Positions 27,701 through 33,700 of a stretch of 51,790 nt of DNA are shown here, piece after piece. The notes under the pieces were generated by a model. The model saw only the letters and a program-made list of their open reading frames with translations. It did no database searches and was not told the DNA's origin. The stretch spans positions 1-51,790 of the forward strand of contig JADFNI010000002.1 of assembly GCA_022563455.1 (NCBI GenBank), written 5' to 3'. This DNA is from Nanobdellota archaeon (GTDB taxonomy: Archaea; Nanobdellota; Nanobdellia; Pacearchaeales; GW2011-AR1). The translations under genes and the position numbers were made by a program. The number at the start of each line of letters is the position of its first letter. Position 1 is the stretch's first letter.

Positions 27701-30700
27701 ATTTACATTGTTTAACGAAGAAGATAATGTAAATTATGTTAACAATGTATCATCGACATTTAATGTTTCAGAGATATTTACTTATAATTCTTCATTTGTA
27801 TTACAAGATTCAGGTAATTGGACATTGAGTGTTAGTTGTAGTTCTGGAGGCAATTTGGAAAGTAGTGCTGTGAACTTTAGCTTACCATTTGGTAATATTA
27901 GTATTGCACTTCTTGACCCTTTGGCTGATATGAGTGTTTTATTAAATGAGTTCTTTACTTTCAGTGCGAATGTAACTTGTGTTGGTGGAGAGTGTGGAGT
28001 TGTGAATGTTACTTTGGATCCTGAGGAGGTAATTTGTAGCGAAGTTGAAACTTGTGAGAATGTTTCAAATATGAATTGTATTAATGAAACCACCAAGAGT
28101 TGTGAGACTGTTTGTAATAATCAGACAGTAATAGATTGTACTTCAACAATAGATGAAATTTGTATTGATGTGTGTATTGAATATGAAACCATCAATGGAA
28201 CTTCGGGAGATTGTTTGAGTTATGCACCGCAGTGTGATAATGTTACTAGTGAAATTTGTAATGAAACGGTAACTGAGGTTTGTGAGAAAATTAATTGTAC
28301 AAAAGAGGTTGTAGAAAATTGTACTGAGATAATTGAAGAATCTTGCACTGTTGAAGAGGTTTGTACGACTATAGAATTTGATGAGGAGAGTTCTGTAGAA
28401 ATGGGTTCTATTGAAATTATTCTAAATTCTAGTATTGGAGACGCTAAGATAGTTCTTGATCAAAATGTGACCGTCTTGAATAAAGAATTAATTATTACTG
28501 GGGAGCTTGGTCTTGGTATATCTACAGCAAGCGTTGAAGATAAAGAATTTACTTATCGAACTCCAATTTTGGCTGTCGAGTTAGAAAATGATACTGGAGC
28601 AATGGTTACATTACCGAAGTATTTAGAAGATGATTTAGAAGTCATAATAAAATGTGACGATTGGAACTTTACTGGGGAGCGGTGCAGCAGCGAATGGTAC
28701 GTTTACGCAACGGTTGATGAATTAGAACAGAATATTGACAGCGTAACATTCGCTGCTGATTCTTTTAGTGCTTATGCTGGTGGAGATGTAACTGGAGGGG
28801 ATACAGCATTCTTGATAATATGGGATGAGAATGATATTGGTATGCCAAACAGCGTGGCTGATACTACAAGTGTAAGAATTGTAAATGAAAATGCCACCTT
28901 CTATGCAGATTATAAGATCGCAACGAACGCAACTTCGATTAGTGACGGTACTTGTACAATTGATATAAATGGAACTAGCAATAATATGATTTACTCATCT
29001 GGATATTATAATTATGTTCGGAACATGACTGTTGAAGGGGCATATGGATATACTATTAGCTGTACTTCAAATACCTATACTGATTTGAATGCAAGTGACT
29101 CTATTGTTATAGGAAAATTAAGTAATGAAACTAAGGGTGCTATTTCAACTATTGTTGGAGATATACCATTTTATACTACTTCAAATAACCCTTTCGTTAC
29201 AAGTAATTTATATGGTGGAGGAAATGAGGTTGTTAGTTGGAATGTGAATGCAACTGGAGTTTTGAATAAAGTCTATGACTTCTTTATTGAATTAATTGGA
29301 ACTTATGTACCTTTAACTAACTCGACTCATGTGAACATTGGGATTACTGCTAATGATACAACCTCACCAGTATTTATTTCGAGGACTATATCTCCAGCAG
29401 CGGTTATTAATGGCTCGAGTGCGATAATAAATGCTGATGTAAGTGATAACATACAAGTAGATGAAGTTTGGGCTAATGTGACTCTTCCGGATAATTCAAC
29501 TGAGGTTATAACTGCCGGTTCTTTGCCTTATAATTTTACTAATACTAGTTTGATTGGAATCTATAATGTAACATTCTATGCAAATGATACTTCGGGGAAT
29601 AATGCAACAACTACAAAGACATTTGAGGTTGCATTGCCATTAAATCTGACAATGAATGTTAGTGTTGATGTGAATGTATCTGTCAATGTTTCCACAAATG
29701 TTAATTTCATTGCCTATGTTGCGGGAACAAAAGATATAATTGAAGAAAGACTAAATATTACAGGTTCTGAATCAGTGCAATTGCCGAATGTTCCTGTCGA
29801 TTTGTTCTTCGATGCAACTTTTAATAATTCAAATCTTCTAACTACTTTGTTTGAAATTAATTTAAGTGACAATGAAAATACTTCTGTTACATTTGGGAAT
29901 CCTACTGTAGCTGGATTTTTAGTTACTTATGGTATTGAAACTGATTTTAATTTTACAAATGCACAATCTGAATTCTCTTATTCTGGAACTAGTTTCACGA
30001 TAGAGAGTAACTTACAATTACATAAGTGTGATAATTTTGCTATTGGTTCTGGGACATGTGTAGGTGGATTTAATGATATTACTAGTAGTGCCCAGCAAGA
30101 TACAGTTAATGACAAATTTATTTACAATACTACTTCATTTAGTGGATTTGGTATTGTGGAATTTACTGCTACCACTACTCCAGAATCAGATAGTGAGGGT
30201 GAGGGTGGAGGCGGTGGAGCTCTTGTAATCCTTGCAAAAGAAGAAGTTGAAGCAGTTGAAGCACTCCCTGAGCAGCTATTCGATATTACATTCAACTTAG
30301 ATGATACTACAATTCAAAATATTGGTGAACTTTCAGGGATTCTTACGTTTGAGAGTTTCGGTACGGTTCCAACTCCAGTGGACTTAACGTTTACTATTTT
30401 AGATGCGGCAGGACGCGAGGTTTATCGAGAGAAGGGAAATATTACAGTTACAACTGAAGAAATTTTGAGATGGAATTATGAAGAGAGGGGACTTGGTGCT
30501 CTTGTTGATGGTAAATACGTGGCAGTTCTTACTACCTTGTATAATGTGGATGTAAAAGACGAGTTTAGAATTGAGTTTGAGATTGGGACTGAAAAGGGAT
30601 TTTTCTCACTTATTACTGGTAATGCTATTAAATGGATTGGAGGAAATGGTAAGTGGTGGCTAACTGGGATTGCAGGTATTATCTTGGTTATTGGTTTAGC

Positions 30701-30749
30701 TTGGTGGTTAATTGTTATGAGGAAAGGAAGTGAGGGGATGAAAGGATGA
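18747..30749 (+). CDS. Giant membrane-anchored surface protein with LamG, Ig-like, cupredoxin and Cys-rich parts
   Basis: About 4000 residues. I use the ATG at 18747 (GGAGG 11 bases upstream) over the TTG at 18729. Domains in order: signal-anchor about 40-60; four LamG/concanavalin-like units (about 107-312, 404-610, 693-905 and 990-1202); Ig-like units to about 1690; an array of about 11 hundred-residue Ig-like repeats (about 1698-2938) with a cupredoxin inserted at about 2073-2182; a 16-Cys acidic region (about 3093-3211); a C-DWNF-C-EW domain; one more Ig repeat; a Gly-rich linker; an Ig-like domain; GFFSLITGN; a membrane helix and a short basic tail. LamG domains usually bind glycans. Sequon density is extreme. 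Likely an adhesin or envelope stalk. Confidence 0.88.
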   Translation: MFVGWKHKLNLKKGGAEGLCLRLAGAGFFRGKKGDIDVNKIGFLVVVLFAIIGFVYLVSALQEITTVTLNSTSGTNLTTENLTAYVSPLNSSQKYIYDWKKGGSSIAVLNMPMDGGALGSGGTVRDYSDGANNGTINGATYNATGGYDGKGAYELDGITANNQHILTSVDLVNTSATFSAWMNIRSDRSGSIIGSSGGQAQWKTGLYIRAGATDDVVVWGCDVVNGIPFDVAANLNTWHHFAAVYDYSAKSVRLFHDGNYVTTDTCILRDINMIDLTIGRGVGDLFNGTLDEVLVFNKTLSDEQVKALYDNRTDLIVSQETTAGDIWQVEATPNDGIEDGTSVLSGNLTISSQPPTIDSVILNSTSENNLTSENLTVYSINVSDPENDSVKVIYDWKKDSSSIAVLNMPFEGGSNGTFTKDYSDSSNNGTVINGTTYNAIGGYDGKGAYEFDGVDDFIDLGDPVDGSLDFGASDSFTISVWIKPDTINNYQRIVDKHQSVNPGYMLVKSSDKAHFYTGSSLTGLTSLVAGQWYHIVSVRDKSAGVIRIYLNGVEDATPVTDTSGDLSNTKSLNIGRNGAGIQNFNGTIDEVMIFNRALSAEQILALYNNRTDLIVSSETTFNDVWSVEATPNDGSADGVSVLSNNVTILQALDTVILNSTLGTNLTTENLTAYPNSLADGKVIYNWKKDGSSIVVLNMPFEGGTLAEGNTKVKDYSDGSNNGSVIGAIYQSTGGRDGKGAYNFSAVDSGQIVIAPNSVLDFGKSSFSVSFWMKSASCPSSEQIVGKSVISRGWAVKVQGGGIMFITSDNANDFDQTATSTNPCDNSWHHIVAVRTDEGRKRIYIDSVNSLDYIVGVIRNVTQPTGNFTIGGVGTTDFNGLVDEVMVFNRALSAEQIQAMYNNRTDLIVSQETRGGETWEVEATPNDGTSDGTSVLSNSLTIELPSIDAVILNSTSGTNLTNENLTAYAINLSNIFDGKVIYDWKKDSSSIAIVNMPFDGGTLAEGNTKVKDYSDFGNNGTVNGSTYNATGGYDGRGAYEFDGVDDYIDLGDPADGSLDFGASDSFTISAWIKPDDITVYQRIVDKHGGVNPGYILAKSSSGRAEFYTGTAIVGSTNLVAGQWYHIVGVRDKSAGVTRIYLNGVEDATPLIDTSADLSNTKSLNIGRNSGGSQHFNGSIDEVMVFNRALSAEQILALYNNRTDLIVSQETNVSDVWSVSATPNDGTSDGASVLSNSLTIAAIGVNFTDPTPANATSISVNNTLINVSISGSLDQAIFNWNGTNYTCYNNLTCGGTSDTVLTLTNASLVDWNLLVNKTNLTNATYTYFAFANETGGETAQTETRFLTVDTAQPVVSLVSPINGANFAAAPSNITFTCNATNTALANITLYHNIGGSFIANQTINITGTFNQTNFTVNNVASGTYTWNCLASNTVGNNAFAPANFTFIVGITLPIYTNFNLTYGTTNFSAVSNISNVTGMVLGTQYGKIEWPSTYSVNAKGQDYDINVEVGEVFISANTSGLHSTFDALTNITLQNADCSNATVYYGNNVYTSRQDIIIENNVCNATTSPSCTNIACSANTLTFTASGFSGFASNAFSNLTIWDENDANMPFANFSRNVNENVSFFVNYTNISSEIILNANCQIAINDTAIVNNMTYNSSISLYNYKRTFNSTGIFDWDVTCNKTGFGTLTTNDTISINDVTIPSVFDLLPISNSTFNVSDVIEIAANVTDNLAVDIVLANITLPNGTINQLTLVNTSVITNNVTDKFNVSFVIPNVTGQYNITFIANDSSGNVNSTETTFFVGEDETSPSVFDLVPTENSTFNVTDVIEIGANVTDTFGVDVVLANVTLPNGTVEQLLLSNVSDFYNNSFTIPALLGQYNITFIANDTSGNVNSTETTFFVGEDGTSPSVFDLVPVENSTYNVSQVIEIGANVTDNIAVDIVLVNITLPNGTINQLILNNVSIISNDANDTYNNSFIIPNITGQYNITFIVNDTSNNINSTETTFFVGEDIVVPSVFDLIPVANSTFNVSDIIQIGANATDNVAIDIAFANVTLPNGTIQRVDLNTSYLGEVASNDKTVFTVVVEAKNSSHPQNGVGDANGYKVDGVQGKELVLLRGATYNFSVTSGGTHPFYIGTSLVGQGAGALTSQVSDGILSFTPNATTPDLVYYACGVHANMGWQIKIVDSFEIPALVGQYNVTFVVNDTSGNVNNTETTFFVGQDIVAPNVVDLIPFSNSTFNQTFTVNTSMEISANVTDNVFVDAVLVNITLPNGTINQLTLANVSVIINNVIGKFNASFNVPLLAGRYNITFIANDTSGNVNSTETTFFVGGDGTAPSVFDLVPIANSTFNVSDTIEIGANVTDNIAVGIVLANITLPNGTSQLLTLSNVSVITGNNTDRFNDSFVIPNMTGQYNITFIANDTSGNINSTETTFFVGQDVVAPNVVDLRPLANTTYNVSQVIEIGANVTDDIAVDTVLANVTLPNGTVEELILSNVSDFYNSSFTIPSLVGQYNITFIANDSSNNINSTETTFFVGIDVVAPNVVDLKPVANSTFNVSDVIEISANVSDNIAVDTITINITLPNTTVQQFSLQNVSVVINNVSDKYNISYTIPALLGQYNITFIANDTFNNLNITETTFFVGVDNIPPTFTNVSCVPNPTGINSTIDCNATITDNLAVGSIFANVTLPNSSVLVQGVSNVGENYTFRFNTTEEVGIYNVLWVANDSKGNSANATSSFEIMNPIIVILGCAPNPANISQSVECLTNITTGTSQSLDSVLANITLPNGTVLFPSVTNVSSIYNVTFSNTNLVGFYNVTWFANDSVGSISVKNESFRVIEFTKPSIFGLIPIANSTFNVSQTIEIAANATDDTEIASVSANITLPNGTVTQLILSNVSVVTNTSSDKYNASFLIPTVSGQYNITFIATDTSDNVNSSETTFFNTVSSFSVGNIQCSNDTANYFGCDTLSYGTNITHIRATCTNLAANIDEVRFTLFNEEDNVNYVNNVSSTFNVSEIFTYNSSFVLQDSGNWTLSVSCSSGGNLESSAVNFSLPFGNISIALLDPLADMSVLLNEFFTFSANVTCVGGECGVVNVTLDPEEVICSEVETCENVSNMNCINETTKSCETVCNNQTVIDCTSTIDEICIDVCIEYETINGTSGDCLSYAPQCDNVTSEICNETVTEVCEKINCTKEVVENCTEIIEESCTVEEVCTTIEFDEESSVEMGSIEIILNSSIGDAKIVLDQNVTVLNKELIITGELGLGISTASVEDKEFTYRTPILAVELENDTGAMVTLPKYLEDDLEVIIKCDDWNFTGERCSSEWYVYATVDELEQNIDSVTFAADSFSAYAGGDVTGGDTAFLIIWDENDIGMPNSVADTTSVRIVNENATFYADYKIATNATSISDGTCTIDINGTSNNMIYSSGYYNYVRNMTVEGAYGYTISCTSNTYTDLNASDSIVIGKLSNETKGAISTIVGDIPFYTTSNNPFVTSNLYGGGNEVVSWNVNATGVLNKVYDFFIELIGTYVPLTNSTHVNIGITANDTTSPVFISRTISPAAVINGSSAIINADVSDNIQVDEVWANVTLPDNSTEVITAGSLPYNFTNTSLIGIYNVTFYANDTSGNNATTTKTFEVALPLNLTMNVSVDVNVSVNVSTNVNFIAYVAGTKDIIEERLNITGSESVQLPNVPVDLFFDATFNNSNLLTTLFEINLSDNENTSVTFGNPTVAGFLVTYGIETDFNFTNAQSEFSYSGTSFTIESNLQLHKCDNFAIGSGTCVGGFNDITSSAQQDTVNDKFIYNTTSFSGFGIVEFTATTTPESDSEGEGGGGGALVILAKEEVEAVEALPEQLFDITFNLDDTTIQNIGELSGILTFESFGTVPTPVDLTFTILDAAGREVYREKGNITVTTEEILRWNYEERGLGALVDGKYVAVLTTLYNVDVKDEFRIEFEIGTEKGFFSLITGNAIKWIGGNGKWWLTGIAGIILVIGLAWWLIVMRKGSEGMKG
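18945..22455 (+). repeat. Four tandem LamG repeat units (about 880 bp each)
   Basis: Units begin at about 18945, 19823, 20707 and 21589, each opening with a VxLNST..NLT.ENLT segment followed by DWKK and a LamG domain. Units 2 and 4 are the closest pair: their cores align at an offset of 1767 bp with long near-identical DNA stretches (for example 20151 against 21918). That suggests recent duplication or gene conversion between non-adjacent units. Confidence 0.85.
23838..27560 (+). repeat. Array of about 11 Ig-like coding repeats
   Basis: Repeats of roughly 300 bp start with P(S/N)V(F/V)DL.P..NST and end with QYNITFIANDTSGNVNST-ETTFFVG. Eight are well conserved, two in the middle are divergent (starting about 26680 and 26955), one conserved unit follows (about 27250), and a lone copy sits at about 29370. 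Unit 4 holds the cupredoxin insertion. Confidence 0.85.
24963..25290 (+). other. Cupredoxin domain nested in an Ig-like repeat
   Basis: About 110 residues replace a loop of Ig repeat 4. Type 1 copper ligands are all present: His2128 in THPFYI, then Cys2169, His2172 and Met2175 in YYACGVHANMGW (numbered from ATG 18747). The host Ig domain resumes with FEIPALVGQYN. The domain could bind copper and pass electrons at the cell surface; copper binding is inferred from the ligand pattern. Confidence 0.75.
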
Positions 30750-30759
30750 AAGGATGAAA
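30736..30759 (+). repeat. Three perfect GGATGAAA repeats at a gene junction
   Basis: Three 8-bp copies span the stop codon of the giant gene and the ribosome-site region of the next gene (ATG at 30761). The unit is not a multiple of 3, so a copy-number change would alter the C-terminal tail of the first protein and the start spacing of the second. Confidence 0.7.
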
Positions 30760-30760
30760 A

Positions 30761-33700
30761 ATGATGAACAAAGATATAAGGAGGATTGGAGTTTTCGCAA
30801 TTTCTCTGGTTGTAATAATGGCATTTTCTTCTGCTAGTAATTTTACAGAAGGAATTGTAGAAGGATGTGAAGTAGTTGAGACTTGCGAGGATGTGCTTGT
30901 TGGCGTTTTGTGTGTGAATAAGACTATAGAGACTTGTGAGGACGTTTGTAGTATTGAGGTTGTCTCTTTATGTCACGAGAAAATTAGTGAAGTATGTGAG
31001 GACGTTTGTTTCGAAACTTGTGAAAATATAGAGAATTGTGAAACCCAATGTAGTGGAGAGGGAGCAGAAGGGGAAGAGATTTGTGGAGAAGTTTGTGAAA
31101 CTGAATCGGTTTGTGAAGAAGTTTGTAGTGAGCAATGTAATGAAGTGATTAATGAGATTTGTAAGGATGCCCAGAAAAAGATTTGTGAACATATCAATTG
31201 TTTCGAGGAATTTATTGAAAGTTGCGACGGTGTTATTGAGCAAAAGGAATGTGTAAGTGAAACTATTTGTAATGTTCCAAATGCTAGAAGTGTTAATAAT
31301 GAAAATGAATCAGATAGGACTTCTCTTAGGAGATCAGACTTGATTAAAACAACTCTAGATCTTATTATGGATAAAATTGAGTCTTTTGTTGAGAGCATTG
31401 TTACACTTAGTGCTACTTTAGTTGATGGAAATAATACGCCAGTTTCTGATAAAAAAATAGAGTTTTATTCTTATGAGACAATTATTGGAAGTGAGTTTAC
31501 AAATATGGATGGTATCGCGAAGATTGATTGGAACACATCCCTGTTTCAAATTGGAGTGTATCGTGTTAGTGCGAGATTTTCAGAAGATAGATTATTCGAG
31601 AATTCTTCTATGAGTTTAAATATTTTAATTGAGAATTTTGATGGTTCTAATAAATATAAATATTCTAACTATTCTGAGGTCAATGAAAGTTTGAGGCTTA
31701 TTAATAACAATAACAATAACAATAACATAACTTTGAATAATATAAATAATATAACTAATAATATAACTTTGAACGTAACCATTACAAACGAAACTGGATC
31801 ATTTTATTGGAATCATGAAATTGTTAATGAATATGGAGATGTTAATGAGAGTGTTAGGGTTAGATTAAAAGTTCCAAAGAGGTTAAAGCAGATAACTGAT
31901 GAGATTGATTTTGAGAAAATTAAGTCAAATAATACTCGTGATAAAGAAAAAGTTAGGCTATTAAAAGAGATTTTAGAAGAAGAATTAGAATTTGAATATG
32001 AGAAAGTCGAGTTTATTTCTGAAATTAGCGCAATTGAAAAAATTGAATTTAACGATTTGGAAATAATTGACTATACAATCTCTTTAGGTATTGAAGAGGT
32101 AAATGATTCTAATTTTGTTCAGAGTTATGCAATTGATCCCTCTCAACTGAACTTTACAGATGCTGTGGTTACTGTAATTGCTAAGGGTACAGAGTTGTAT
32201 AAATGTAAGGACTGGAATTTTTCTTTGGGGGAGTGTTATGGAGAATGGAAGCTTTTTAAGACAGGATTAGTTCTTGGAGAGGAATATTCATTTATCTTAA
32301 CTGCGAATGATCCTGGATTTGGAGAGATTATTGCTATTGATGCTGTACATTTAGATTCTAATTATAGTTTTATTTCTAATGTTTTTGAAGAAGTTAGGGA
32401 GAAAGATAATTTTTGGTCGGAGACTATTTCTGATGAGCACTATGTGAGAGTTACTTATGAAAAAAACTTGACTAATGGAAATGTTATTGATGTTTTTGTT
32501 AGAGGTGGTGGAGGATTTGAAGTTTATGAAAAAGACAAAAATTTAAGTTTGGGAAGTTCTAGCGAGATTGATTCTTTTAACGGTGAGTGGAAATATATTA
32601 CTTTGGAAAATGTGGTTGGATCCAGTGATATTTTTGATTTTAAGATTAGTGGAAGTTTGGAATTTGATTATATCCATGATGCTCCACCTAATTTAACTTC
32701 AGTTGTTTTGAATTCAACTCTTGGAACAAATTTAACAACAGAAGATTTGACTGTTTATACAGATCAGGATGATAATAGTTCTTTGAAGTTGATTTACAAC
32801 TGGAAAAGAAATAGCAGTTTTATTACTGTTTTGAACATGCCTTTTGAGGGGGGGAGTAATTCAACTTTTACAAAAGATTATTCTGATAATGCAAATAATG
32901 CAACTGGTTTTAATGGTTCTTTATGGCAATCTAATGGGGGATATGATGGCAAAGGGACATATAAATTTAATAGAAGTGCAGAGACTTATTTTTCAGTTCC
33001 TGATTTTGCTTATTCAGATAATTTTACAATTAGTTTTTGGGTTAAAATTCCGGCACTTTCAGGATCATCTTGGCATTATGTATATAGCCATGGTACATGG
33101 AATTCATTTAATAATGTAAGAATTTATTTTGCAGAATCAAATGGAAATTTATTTGCACAGATGAGGGATTCTGATGATGATGCTGCAATGAGTTTGATCA
33201 AAGGAGGTCTTGACGATGGAAATTGGCATTTTATAACTTTAACTGTTGGGCAAGGCATAGGGGCTGCATTTTATGTTGATGGTGTTTTCGATAGTTCAAA
33301 TAATACAGTTGGCACAGACGCCTTTAATCCTGGAACAGATCTTTTTATTGCAAAAAGGAGTGATTTAGCTAATAGATATTTTAATGGCTGGGTTGATGAT
33401 TTAAGAGTTCATAATAGTATATTATCTTTGGACCAAATTATTTTATTAAATAATTCTCAACCTAATAAAATACATTCAAGTGAAACTTCTGTTGGAGATG
33501 TTTGGCAATCATGTGTAATTCCCAATGATGGAATTGAAGATGGAAATAAAGTTTGTAGTAATAATTTAACTATTTTAAGTCCTTCTTCGGGAAGTGTTTC
33601 TATCAGGATTATCCAGAGTAGTGATGATGCTGAGGAGGCAGTTGATGGTCCTTTTGTTGGAGATACTGAAATTGATAGTAGCGATTTGGAGATGATTGAA

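Noticed and set aside
30973..31398. Long opposite-strand open frames over the Cys-rich region (141 and 91 codons)
   Set aside because: They mirror repeated TGT/GAA codons of the real plus-strand gene, which has a signal peptide and domain homology. The opposite products are low-complexity Ser/Thr/Phe.
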